Source of the DNA: MGBC124762 sp048201935 | Lineage (GTDB): Bacteria; Bacillota; Clostridia; Oscillospirales; Oscillospiraceae | Assembly (NCBI GenBank): GCA_048201935.1 | Contig: DBFBGR010000024.1 | Coordinates: 1 to 64,000 of the forward strand | Length of the DNA: 64,000 nucleotides | Direction: 5' to 3' | Part shown: positions 44,937-52,285 of the stretch, piece by piece | Numbering within the stretch: the stretch's first letter is position 1 | Layout of the letters: each line of letters starts with the position of its first letter | Program-made: the position numbers and the translations under genes | Notes under the pieces: generated by a model | What the model was told of the DNA's origin: nothing | What the model saw: only the letters and a program-made list of their open reading frames with translations | Databases searched by the model: none

Positions 44937-45589
44937 AAAAGTCCCTGCTGGACCTGCTGTTTCCGCCCCGGTGTCCCTTCTGCCGCAAGGTGCTGGAGAC
45001 CGAGACCATCTGCCCCGACTGCCAAAAGGGCCTTCCCTGGCTGGTGGGCCGCCGGGCCCAGCGGTTTCCCGAGCACGTGGAGCTGTGCGTCTCGCCCCTT
45101 GGCTACGAGGGTCTGGTCCGTGGCTGTATCCACCGCTACAAATTTGGCCGCCGCCGTGGCTACGTCCGGGTGCTGGGCCCTTTATGCGCCCAGGCAGTCC
45201 AGGACCACATGGCCCAGCAACGCTTTGACCTCGTCTCCTGGCCGCCGCTGTCGGCCAAGGGCCTGAAGAAGCGGGGCTTTGACCAGGCCCGGCTGCTGGC
45301 CCAGGCCGTGGCCCAGAGCCGGGACATGACGGAAACGCCCCTTTTTCGCAAAGCTGAGACCGCCCAGCAATCCGCCCTCCGGGCTCCGTCGGCCCGGAGG
45401 GCCAACGTGCTGGCGGCCTTTACCCTTTTAGACCCCGCGCTGGTGGCGGACAAGTCCATTTTGCTGGTGGACGACGTAGTCACCTCGGGCTCCACGTTGT
45501 CCGAATGCGCCCGGGTGCTGCTCACCGCCGGGGCCCGGGAGGTGTGGGCGGTGACGTTGGCCTCGGCCAAGGGGCACGAGTGCGCATAA
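44933..45589 (+). CDS. comFC: ComFC-family amidophosphoribosyltransferase-like protein
   Basis: A 218-residue ComF/GntX-type protein with an N-terminal zinc finger (Cys14, Cys17, Cys27, Cys30) and a phosphoribosyltransferase fold with ILLVDDVVTSGST near 173-185. In Bacillus ComFC is needed for DNA uptake; in non-competent species it persists with unknown role. Start is GTG 44933, overlapping the previous stop (GTGA), with GGAGG upstream. Last gene of the operon; no clear terminator follows before the mreB promoter. Confidence 0.87.
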   Translation: MKKSLLDLLFPPRCPFCRKVLETETICPDCQKGLPWLVGRRAQRFPEHVELCVSPLGYEGLVRGCIHRYKFGRRRGYVRVLGPLCAQAVQDHMAQQRFDLVSWPPLSAKGLKKRGFDQARLLAQAVAQSRDMTETPLFRKAETAQQSALRAPSARRANVLAAFTLLDPALVADKSILLVDDVVTSGSTLSECARVLLTAGAREVWAVTLASAKGHECA

Positions 45590-45594
45590 AAAGC

Positions 45595-45623
45595 TTGCAA
45601 AACACGCCGCTGTCGGATATAAT
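45595..45623 (+). promoter_or_regulatory. Promoter of mreB
   Basis: -35 TTGCAA (45595-45600), 17-bp spacer, -10 TATAAT (45618-45623). Confidence 0.85.
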
Positions 45624-45683
45624 AGCGGAAGTGGCATTTTCATCCGACGACACAATACGTGGAACATACAAGAGGTGCAAAGA

Positions 45684-46706
45684 ATGTTTAGTAAAGATAT
45701 CGGCATCGACCTGGGTACCGCCTCCGTTCTGGTCTTCGTCCAGGGCAAGGGCGTGGTGCTCCGGGAGCCCAGCGTGGTCGCCATCGACCGCAACTCCGGC
45801 CGCCTTCTGAAGGTGGGCGAGGACGCCCAGCAGATGCTGGGCCGCACCCCGGGCAACATCGTGGCCATCCGGCCTTTGCGCGAGGGCGTTATCTCCGACT
45901 ACGACATGACCGAGCGCATGCTCCGGGAGTTCATCCACAAGGTCTCCACCTTCCGCATCTTCAAGCCCCGGGTGGTCATCTGCGTCCCCTCGGGCATCAC
46001 CGAGGTGGAGGAGCGCGCCGTCATCGACGCGGGCATCCAGGCCGGCGCCCGGAGAGTGTACCTCATCGAGGAGCCTCTGGCCGCCGCCATCGGCGCGGGC
46101 ATCGACATCACCAAGCCCGACGGCCACATGGTGGTCGACATCGGCGGCGGCACCACCGACATCGCCGTCATCTCCCTCAGCGGCATCGTGGAGTCCGCCT
46201 CCATCAAGATCGCCGGCGACCAGTTTGACGAGGCGGTGGTAAAATACATCCGCCGCAAGCACAACGTCCTCATCGGTGAGCGCACCGCCGAGGAGCTGAA
46301 GAAGGAGATCGGCTGCGTCTTCCCCCGGCCCGAGGAGCAGAGCGTGGAGGTCAAGGGCCGCTGCCTGGTCACCGGCCTGCCCAGGGTGTTCACCGTCACC
46401 TCTTCCGAGATGATCGAGGCCTTCGAGGAGGTCTCCACCCGCATCCTGGAGGCCATCCACGGCGTTTTGGAGCGCACGCCCCCCGAGCTGGTGGCCGACA
46501 TCTCCACCAACGGCATCGTTATGACCGGCGGCGGCAGCCTGGTCTGGGGCTTTGATAAGCTCATCGAGAGCCACACCGGCATCGCCACCCACGTGGCCGA
46601 CGACGCCATCTCCTGCGTGGCCTACGGCACCGGCAAGAGCCTGGAGTGGGTCAATGACATGCAGGACGGCACCATGAACATCTCGAGACAGAAGCAGATG
46701 AACTAA
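45684..46706 (+). CDS. mreB: Rod-shape-determining actin homologue MreB/Mbl
   Basis: A 340-residue bacterial actin. Phosphate-1 motif DIGIDLGTASV (near 5-15), the phosphate-2 motif DIGGGTTDIAVI and the adenosine-site GIVMTGGGSLVWG are all present. It polymerises under the membrane and guides the cell-wall elongation machinery. The start is ATG 45684 (GAGGTG six bases upstream); an in-frame GTG nine bases earlier overlaps that site. No mreC/mreD follows, so this is more likely a stand-alone Mbl/MreBH-type copy than the canonical mreBCD gene. Confidence 0.92.
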   Translation: MFSKDIGIDLGTASVLVFVQGKGVVLREPSVVAIDRNSGRLLKVGEDAQQMLGRTPGNIVAIRPLREGVISDYDMTERMLREFIHKVSTFRIFKPRVVICVPSGITEVEERAVIDAGIQAGARRVYLIEEPLAAAIGAGIDITKPDGHMVVDIGGGTTDIAVISLSGIVESASIKIAGDQFDEAVVKYIRRKHNVLIGERTAEELKKEIGCVFPRPEEQSVEVKGRCLVTGLPRVFTVTSSEMIEAFEEVSTRILEAIHGVLERTPPELVADISTNGIVMTGGGSLVWGFDKLIESHTGIATHVADDAISCVAYGTGKSLEWVNDMQDGTMNISRQKQMN

Positions 46707-46716
46707 GGAAGCGCGA

Positions 46717-46834
46717 GGGTAGGCGCGCCGGGGACGATGGAGCGGCGACAGGCCAAAAGCAGGCGAACGCCGTAGGCGTGAGCGGCATTTTGGCCGCGCA
46801 GCCGCGAAGCGACCCCGACAAGCGCGCCCAACCC
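46717..46834 (+). repeat. Large imperfect inverted-repeat element after mreB
   Basis: The 150 bases between mreB and its terminator contain nested complementary arms: GGGT/ACCC (46717-46720, 46831-46834), GGCGCGC/GCGCGCC, GGGG/CCCC, GCGGC/GCCGC and GGCCAAAA/TTTTGGCC (46751-46758, 46787-46794), with small hairpins in the centre. No ORF or ribosome site is present. It could be a structured 3'-UTR, a small RNA or a REP-like mobile palindrome. Confidence 0.6.
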
Positions 46835-46859
46835 GAGCGTGACAGCCCATAAACACAGC

Positions 46860-46893
46860 AAAAACGGCGGCCCCAAGTGGGGCCGCCGTTTTT
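46860..46893. terminator. Bidirectional terminator between mreB and metK
   Basis: A 15-bp perfect stem (46860-46874, 46879-46893, loop AAGT) with A5 and T5 ends. Confidence 0.92.
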
Positions 46894-46909
46894 CTCGGTT
46901 TTTTCGGCG

Positions 46910-48091
46910 TTATCGAGCCGCCTTCAAAGTCTTCGCCATGTCGGTGCGCTCCCAGGGGAGGTCGAGATCCGTGCGGCCAAAGTGGCCGTAGGCGGCGGTC
47001 TGGCGGTAGATGGGCTTGCGAAGGTCCAGCGTCTCGATGATCTTGGCCGGGCGGAGGTCGAAGTGGGCCTTGACGATCTCTGCCAGCCGCTCATCGCTGA
47101 CCGCGCCAGTGCCGTAGCTCTCCACCAGCACGCTGACGGGGTTGGCCACGCCGATGGCGTAGGCCACCTCGATCTGGCAGCGGCGGCACAGACCCGCGGC
47201 CACCAGGTTCTTGGCGATGTACCGGGCCATGTAGGCGCCACTGCGGTCCACCTTGGTGGGGTCCTTGCCGCTGAAGCAGCCGCCGCCGTGGCCGGCCACG
47301 CCGCCGTAGGTGTCCACGATGATCTTCCGGCCCGTCAGGCCGGTGTCGCCCACGGGGCCGCCCACCACGAAGCGTCCGGTGGGGTTGATGAAGAGCTTGG
47401 TGTCCTGGTCCAGATAGCCTTCGGGGATGGCGGGGCGGATGATGGTCTCGGTGACGGCCTGGCGCAGCTCCTTGAGACCGATGTCCGGGTCGTGCTGGGT
47501 GGAGACCACGATGGCGGGGCAGCGGAGGACCTTACCCTCGCTGTCATACTCCACGGTGACCTGGCTCTTGCCGTCGGGCCGCAGCCAGCTAAGCTCCCCG
47601 CTCTTGCGGGCCTGGGCCAGCCGCCGGGTCAGGGCGTGGGCCAGGGCGATGGGGGCGGGCATCAGCTCCGGGGTCTCGTCGCAGGCGTAGCCGAACATCA
47701 TCCCCTGGTCCCCGGCGCCCACCACGTCGGCGGGGTCGCTACCGCCGTTTTGGTGCTCATAGGACTGGTTCACGCCCATAGCGATGTCCGGGGACTGGGC
47801 GTCGATGGCGGTCATGACGGCGCAGGAGCGGTAGTCAAAGCCGTATTCGGGGTCGGTGTAGCCGATGTCCTGGATGGTCTTGCGGGCGATGGCGGCGATG
47901 TCGCAGTAGTGCTGGGTGCTGATCTCGCCCATGACGGTGACCATGCCGGTGGTGGCGAAGGTCTCGCAGGCCACGTGGGCCTGGGGGTCGTGGGCCAGGA
48001 TGTCGTCCAGCACGGCGTCGGAGATCTGGTCGCAGAGCTTGTCGGGATGGCCCTCGGTGACGGATTCTGAGGTGAAAATGCGATTGCTCAT
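46910..48091 (-). CDS. metK: S-adenosylmethionine synthase
   Basis: A 393-residue methionine adenosyltransferase, making SAM from methionine and ATP. Key blocks are SVTEGHPDKLCDQISDAVLD (near 9-28), GAGDQGMMFGYA (near 110) and the P-loop-like GGGCFSGKDPTKVDRS (near 255), in family order and at normal length. ATG 48091 is used; an in-frame ATG ten codons earlier lies at the terminator. Expression is under a SAM-I riboswitch with an intrinsic terminator. It faces away from the mtnN-luxS operon, which handles the by-products of SAM use. Confidence 0.97.
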   Translation of the reverse strand: MSNRIFTSESVTEGHPDKLCDQISDAVLDDILAHDPQAHVACETFATTGMVTVMGEISTQHYCDIAAIARKTIQDIGYTDPEYGFDYRSCAVMTAIDAQSPDIAMGVNQSYEHQNGGSDPADVVGAGDQGMMFGYACDETPELMPAPIALAHALTRRLAQARKSGELSWLRPDGKSQVTVEYDSEGKVLRCPAIVVSTQHDPDIGLKELRQAVTETIIRPAIPEGYLDQDTKLFINPTGRFVVGGPVGDTGLTGRKIIVDTYGGVAGHGGGCFSGKDPTKVDRSGAYMARYIAKNLVAAGLCRRCQIEVAYAIGVANPVSVLVESYGTGAVSDERLAEIVKAHFDLRPAKIIETLDLRKPIYRQTAAYGHFGRTDLDLPWERTDMAKTLKAAR

Positions 48092-48119
48092 GGTTTTCTT
48101 CCTTTCTTTTTTGAGGCAC

Positions 48120-48143
48120 AAAAAAGCGCTCCGGCAGGAGCGC
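48120..48143 (-). terminator. Riboswitch expression-platform terminator of metK
   Basis: Stem GCGCTCC/GGAGCGC (48126-48132, 48137-48143, loop GGCA on the plus strand) followed on the minus strand by T6 (48120-48125), between the SAM aptamer and the metK ribosome binding site. Confidence 0.85.
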
Positions 48144-48153
48144 CCGCGTCCCT

Positions 48154-48240
48154 CCTTATCGTTGTCAGCGGAACCACCTTGCTTGACGCAGGTTGGTGTG
48201 GGGTCATGGAGCTGACTCTCTCGCCCACTCTTGATAACGG
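48154..48240 (-). ncRNA. SAM-I (S-box) riboswitch
   Basis: Read on the minus strand, the conserved core TTATCAAGAGTGGG is followed by the kink-turn arm GAGAGTCAGCTCCATGA with CCCAC closing P2, then CACCAACC and GGTGGTTCC flanking P3 (ACCTGC/GCAAGGT), then P4 and the P1 partner GATAA. These match the S-box consensus in order and spacing. Bound SAM should favour the downstream terminator and shut off metK. Confidence 0.88.
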
Positions 48241-48263
48241 GGTATATTCAGTTGTTAAAAGTT

Positions 48264-48292
48264 ATTCTACAATACCCGGCGAAAAAAGTCAA
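48264..48292 (-). promoter_or_regulatory. Promoter of metK leader
   Basis: Minus strand -35 TTGACT (48287-48292), 17-bp spacer, -10 TAGAAT (48264-48269), just upstream of the riboswitch. Confidence 0.8.
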
Positions 48293-48318
48293 GCCCTGAA
48301 AAATTCATCCTTTCGCTA

Positions 48319-48347
48319 TGGACTTCCTTTCAAAAATGGGCTACAAT
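48319..48347 (+). promoter_or_regulatory. Promoter of the rhomboid-like/mtnN/luxS operon
   Basis: -35 TGGACT (48319-48324), 17-bp spacer, -10 TACAAT (48342-48347). A second TACAAT (48351-48356) lies nine bases downstream. Confidence 0.55.
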
Positions 48348-48382
48348 AGGTACAATATTTCCCCACGAGAGGAGCGGCGCGG

Positions 48383-49258
48383 ATGCGAAGCGTAGATTCC
48401 TGGCTGGACCGGTTTGCCTTCAACCACCCCAAATTCGGCATTCCCCATCTGATGAACCTGATCATCATTGGGAATGTGCTCGTCTTTATCCTGGATATGT
48501 GCTCCAACGGCGCGGCCACCCTTCTGCTGGGCCTCTCTTTCCACGCCATTGGGGCGGGCGAGGTGTGGCGGCTGGTCACCTTTATCTTTGTCCCCGACTC
48601 CTTCCGGCCCCTGTGGTTCGTGGTGAGCATCTTCTTTTATTACTTTCTGGGCAACACCATGGAGCGGGAGTGGGGCACGGCCAAGTTCTCCCTGTTCTAC
48701 CTCTGCGGGACACTGCTCACCATGATCGCCGGGGCCGTGGTCCAACTGGGCTTTGGCATCCCCTATGTAATCACCCTGGGCTCGGTACATCAGACGCTGT
48801 TTCTGGCCTTTGCCACGCTGTTTCCCGAAGCCCCCATGCGGTTCTATTTTATCATCCCCATCAAGGCCAAGTGGCTGGCGCTACTTTACTTCATTATGGA
48901 GATCTGGTCGGTGCTGGGAGTGAACCGGCTCTTCCTCCCCCTGATCCTCCCCTTGGTCTTGCCCACCCTCATCGCCGCGTGGATCAACTACCTGCTGTTC
49001 TTCTGGACGCCGGTGAAAAACCTGGTGAACCGGGCCTTTGGCCGGGCCAAGCACCAAAGCTCCAAGCAGACGGTGAACTTCAAGGCCGCCCAGAAGAAAG
49101 CCAAGGAGACGAAGGGCTACCTCCACAAGTGCGCCGTCTGCGGCAAAACTGACGCCGACGACCCCAATATGGAATTCCGCTACTGCTCCAAGTGCGACGG
49201 CTATTACTGCTACTGCATGGACCACATCAACAACCACGTCCACGTCAAGGAGAGCTGA
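48383..49258 (+). CDS. Rhomboid-like membrane protein with C-terminal zinc ribbon
   Basis: A 291-residue protein. Residues about 20-215 contain six membrane helices with rhomboid-type features (NxxFFYYFLGNTMEREWGTAKFSLFYL, the WR-like WGTAKF loop, and GxxLFPEAPMRFYF). The protease dyad is doubtful: the serine helix reads LGSVHQ instead of GxSG, and the last helix lacks the AHxxG histidine. The C-terminal region (about 245-285) is a zinc ribbon with CAVCGKTD and YCSKC plus further Cys/His. First gene of an operon with mtnN and luxS, one base from the next gene. Probably an inactive rhomboid family member. Confidence 0.75.
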   Translation: MRSVDSWLDRFAFNHPKFGIPHLMNLIIIGNVLVFILDMCSNGAATLLLGLSFHAIGAGEVWRLVTFIFVPDSFRPLWFVVSIFFYYFLGNTMEREWGTAKFSLFYLCGTLLTMIAGAVVQLGFGIPYVITLGSVHQTLFLAFATLFPEAPMRFYFIIPIKAKWLALLYFIMEIWSVLGVNRLFLPLILPLVLPTLIAAWINYLLFFWTPVKNLVNRAFGRAKHQSSKQTVNFKAAQKKAKETKGYLHKCAVCGKTDADDPNMEFRYCSKCDGYYCYCMDHINNHVHVKES

Positions 49259-49259
49259 C

Positions 49260-49925
49260 ATGAAGCTGGGCATCCTCTACGCCATGGAAAAAGAGGCCAA
49301 GGGCTTTGTTGCTAAGGGCCAAGCGAAGGGCCAGGTCCAGACTCTGCCCCAAGTGACGGGAATGGCCCTTTACGCGCTGCCAAAGGGCCATATCCTCTGC
49401 GTAGGCGGAGTGGGCAAGGTCAACGCCGCCATGGCGGCCCAAATGCTCATCGACCGTTTCTCTGTGGAGGCCATTTTGAATCCCGGCTGCGCCGGAGCGC
49501 TGACCGACCTTCCTGTAGGGACGGTGGTGGCGGCCCGCCACTGCGTTCAGCACGACGTGGACACCTCGGTGTGCGGCGACCCGGTGGGCCTTGTGTCCAC
49601 GGTGAACGTGGTGGAGCTTCCCTGCCGTCTGCCCAAGGCCCCCGGCCTTCTTCCCGGGGTGGTGGCCACCGGGGACTGGTTTGGCCGGGACCTTCATCGG
49701 GCACGGGCCATTCAAGAACACTTTGGGGCGATGGTTTGCGACATGGAGGCCGGGGCCGCCGCCCAGGTGTGTCTGCGCCAGGGTCTTCCCTGCCTTGCCC
49801 TGAAGGCCGTCTCCGACCACCTCTTCTCCCCCGACCAGGGCCGGGAGTACCAAGAGAACTTTGCCGCCGCCATGGAGGCCCTGGACCGGGCCGTGGCGGC
49901 GGTCATCCGAGAAATGGAGGACTAG
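49260..49925 (+). CDS. mtnN: 5'-methylthioadenosine/S-adenosylhomocysteine nucleosidase
   Basis: A 221-residue MTA/SAH nucleosidase (Pfs). It splits adenine from S-adenosylhomocysteine and methylthioadenosine, products of SAM-dependent reactions. Catalytic residues are placed as in the family: Glu12 in YAMEKEAKG, the ribose-binding Met-Glu in DMEAGAAAQ (near 163) and Asp in AVSDHLFS (near 185). The purine-site Cys-Ala-Gly block appears in PGCAGAL. It lies two bases before luxS, which uses its product S-ribosylhomocysteine. Confidence 0.93.
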   Translation: MKLGILYAMEKEAKGFVAKGQAKGQVQTLPQVTGMALYALPKGHILCVGGVGKVNAAMAAQMLIDRFSVEAILNPGCAGALTDLPVGTVVAARHCVQHDVDTSVCGDPVGLVSTVNVVELPCRLPKAPGLLPGVVATGDWFGRDLHRARAIQEHFGAMVCDMEAGAAAQVCLRQGLPCLALKAVSDHLFSPDQGREYQENFAAAMEALDRAVAAVIREMED

Positions 49926-49927
49926 AA

Positions 49928-50392
49928 ATGGAACGCATCGCCAGCTTTTCGGTGGATCACACCAAACTCCGCCCGGGGATGTACATCTCCCGCACTGATG
50001 GGGACATCGTCACCTACGACCTTCGCTTCAAGCGGCCCAACACCGGCGACCTCCTGTCCAACGCCCAGCTCCACTCCGCCGAGCACCTCTTCGCCACCCT
50101 TTTGCGCAACAGCGAGCATAAGGACGCGGTGGTCTACTTCGGACCCATGGGCTGCCAGACCGGGTTCTACCTCCTCATCGACGGCTCCAAGCTGGACCAC
50201 CAGGGCGCCATCTGGCTGATGAAAGAGGTCTGCGACCACGGCTCCATCTACCAAGGCGAGATGCCCGGAAAGAGCGAATTTGAGTGCGGAAACTACCGCA
50301 ATTTGGACGTGGACCTGGCAAGAGAGCTGTGCGTCTACTACGGCCAGATCTTGAAAAACTGGACGGTGGAGAAGCTTCAATACGAGGGCTGA
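49928..50392 (+). CDS. luxS: S-ribosylhomocysteine lyase LuxS
   Basis: A 154-residue LuxS that cleaves S-ribosylhomocysteine to homocysteine and DPD, the precursor of autoinducer-2. The metal site is intact: HSAEH (His49, Glu52, His53) and Cys120 in ECGNY; catalytic Cys76 in GCQTGFYL. Length is typical. It follows mtnN directly, so SAH detoxification and AI-2 production share a transcript, and a strong terminator follows. Confidence 0.97.
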   Translation: MERIASFSVDHTKLRPGMYISRTDGDIVTYDLRFKRPNTGDLLSNAQLHSAEHLFATLLRNSEHKDAVVYFGPMGCQTGFYLLIDGSKLDHQGAIWLMKEVCDHGSIYQGEMPGKSEFECGNYRNLDVDLARELCVYYGQILKNWTVEKLQYEG

Positions 50393-50410
50393 CCCCCATA
50401 ACAAAACGTA

Positions 50411-50444
50411 AAAAAACACCGCCTGATAACAGGCGGTGTTTTTT
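50411..50444. terminator. Bidirectional terminator after luxS
   Basis: A 14-bp stem (50411-50424, 50431-50444; loop GATAAC) flanked by A6 and T6; it also ends the convergent SLH-phosphatase gene. Confidence 0.92.
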
Positions 50445-50455
50445 GTTGCGTGTAT

Positions 50456-52168
50456 TCAGTCCTTTGGCGGCGTGGAGAGGTGGTCCTTGAGGGTCTCCAC
50501 CTGCTGGGTGGTCAGGCCCACCTTGTCCACCAGATAGCGCTGGGCAGCCTGCTCCAGCATGGTGGCCCCGGTGGCGGTCTTGGACCGGGCCAGGTCCCGG
50601 ACCGCGTCCATATCGGAAACCTCCAGCAGCCGCAGAAGGTCGGCCTCGATCCCGCCCTGAGCCAGGGTAGCCCATTCCTCGCTGCCCTTTTCAATGTGAT
50701 AGAGGTTCTCGAAGGACAGCATATAGTCGTCCACGATGTCGTCCACGTCGGCCCCCATCAGGGCCTCCAGCAGGAAGATGAGGTGCCCGGCCCGGTCCGC
50801 GCCGTAGGTGGAGTGGATGAGATAGGGCCCGGGCCGTTCGGTCATAAAGTCCAGGCCGTTTCGCAGGTCGTCCAGCCCCACCTGCACATACATATCCGAG
50901 CCCATATTCAGGTAGACCACGCCGTCGTCCTGGTGGACCTTTTCGTAGTTGGTCCCAGCGAAGGTCTCATATTTGGGGGCCTTGGCCCGGCAGTCGGCCA
51001 TGTCGACGATGGTTTTGATACCCGCCTGGCCCAGCAGACGGTCGGCCACGGCGTTACGTCCGGCGACGGTCTCGATGGGGCTGGCGGAGCGGTAGAGGAC
51101 CCCGGGGGCCAGCTTGCCCATGCTGACGCAGCGGAAGTTGGCGAAGGTCTCGTCGTCGGCGTAGTCGGAGCGGTCCAGGCTGAGCTTGTCCCCCAGGCCC
51201 AGGGGCTGGATATGCCCGCTTTGCGCATCCAGAACGATGGCGACCTTGGTGGGGGTCAGCTCATAGACCGCGCTGTCCCCCCGGCTGCCCACGCCGTAGG
51301 CGGTGGCGAAGTCCCCACGGCTCAGACAGAGACGAGCCAGGCCGTCATCTCCCACCAGGATGAGGGGCTGGCCCTGGGGTACGTCGTCGTAGTGGGTGAC
51401 CCAGGGGGCTTGCAGGGTCTTGTCACCCACGGTGACCTCCAGCACGTCGCCAAGCTTCATGCCCATGGCCACCATACCCGACTCGCTGATCTCGACGATC
51501 ACGTCGCCGTACTTGTTGATGTCCCTGGCACGGGCCACCATCCCCACGCCGGTGGTGGCGGCGGGCACGTAGTTGCACAAGATCTGGGCCAGCTCCGCCC
51601 GGGTGGCGGAGTCGCTGGGGGCCAGCAGCACCCCTCCCTTGCCCGAGACCACCCTGGCCCCCACCGCCCACTGGAAGGCGGGGACGGCCCAGGCAGGGAC
51701 GTTTTCCGCATCCTCGTAGGTCAAAATGTTGGTCTCCTCGCCCACGGACACGTCCACCCCGGTCATCTGGGCGTAGCGGTAGAGGATGGTGACGATCTCC
51801 GAGCGGCTGGCCACCCGGTCGCCGTCAAAAAAGCCATTGCCATCACCGGTGGTGAGGCCCTGGGCGTAGGCCCAGCGGGCGGCGTCGGTCCACCAGTGGC
51901 CGGAGACGCCGGTGATACTCTCGTTCATCTGGAGCAGGTGCTCCGTGGGCGCGGGGGTCTCGGGCTTGTCCTCCATGTTGTAGAGAGTCTGGAAGACCAT
52001 GGCCCGGGTGACCAGGCCCTCGGGCTCAAAGCCCTGGCCGGTGCCCGTCATCAGGCCCCAGTCGGTGACGATAAGGACCGCATCGTCGTACCACGCCCCC
52101 AAGGCGGAGGTCCCCAGGGTCCACAGCAGGGCCGCCGCCAGCAGCAGGGCCGTTCCTTTTCGCTTCAT
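50456..52168 (-). CDS. SLH-anchored tyrosine-phosphatase-fold protein (Cys to Ser)
   Basis: A secreted 570-residue protein. Signal peptide 1-24, three SLH domains (25-66, 88-134, 150-202), a beta-barrel segment (about 208-300) resembling the C-terminal domain of SAM-hydroxide adenosyltransferases ('DINKYGDVIVEIS', 'VTHYDDVPQGQPL', 'LSRGDFATAYG'), and a dual-specificity/tyrosine-phosphatase region (about 335-520). The active-site loop reads HSTYGADRAG with Ser453 where the catalytic Cys of HCx5R should be; the His and Arg remain. It is therefore expected to bind but not hydrolyse phosphoester substrate. ATG 52168 with GAGGATG upstream is weak but there is no better start. The SAM-barrel assignment is inference. 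Confidence 0.85.
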   Translation of the reverse strand: MKRKGTALLLAAALLWTLGTSALGAWYDDAVLIVTDWGLMTGTGQGFEPEGLVTRAMVFQTLYNMEDKPETPAPTEHLLQMNESITGVSGHWWTDAARWAYAQGLTTGDGNGFFDGDRVASRSEIVTILYRYAQMTGVDVSVGEETNILTYEDAENVPAWAVPAFQWAVGARVVSGKGGVLLAPSDSATRAELAQILCNYVPAATTGVGMVARARDINKYGDVIVEISESGMVAMGMKLGDVLEVTVGDKTLQAPWVTHYDDVPQGQPLILVGDDGLARLCLSRGDFATAYGVGSRGDSAVYELTPTKVAIVLDAQSGHIQPLGLGDKLSLDRSDYADDETFANFRCVSMGKLAPGVLYRSASPIETVAGRNAVADRLLGQAGIKTIVDMADCRAKAPKYETFAGTNYEKVHQDDGVVYLNMGSDMYVQVGLDDLRNGLDFMTERPGPYLIHSTYGADRAGHLIFLLEALMGADVDDIVDDYMLSFENLYHIEKGSEEWATLAQGGIEADLLRLLEVSDMDAVRDLARSKTATGATMLEQAAQRYLVDKVGLTTQQVETLKDHLSTPPKD

Positions 52169-52197
52169 CGCCGCTCATCCTCTCCAGGTTTTTCTCT

Positions 52198-52226
52198 ATT
52201 GTACCGCTTTTTCCCCCGCCGCGCAA
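52198..52226 (-). promoter_or_regulatory. Promoter of the SLH-phosphatase gene
   Basis: Minus strand -35 TTGCGC (52221-52226), 17-bp spacer, -10 TACAAT (52198-52203). Confidence 0.7.
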
Positions 52227-52240
52227 CGCCCATTTTCGAC

Positions 52241-52273
52241 AAAAAAGGACCGGCGCACTGCGCCGGTCCTTTT
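52241..52273 (-). terminator. Terminator of the small/giant SLH operon
   Basis: Stem GGACCGGCGCA/TGCGCCGGTCC (52247-52257, 52259-52269; effective loop about five bases) with T6 on the minus strand (52241-52246). Confidence 0.85.
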
Positions 52274-52285
52274 CTTGCGGTTGTT

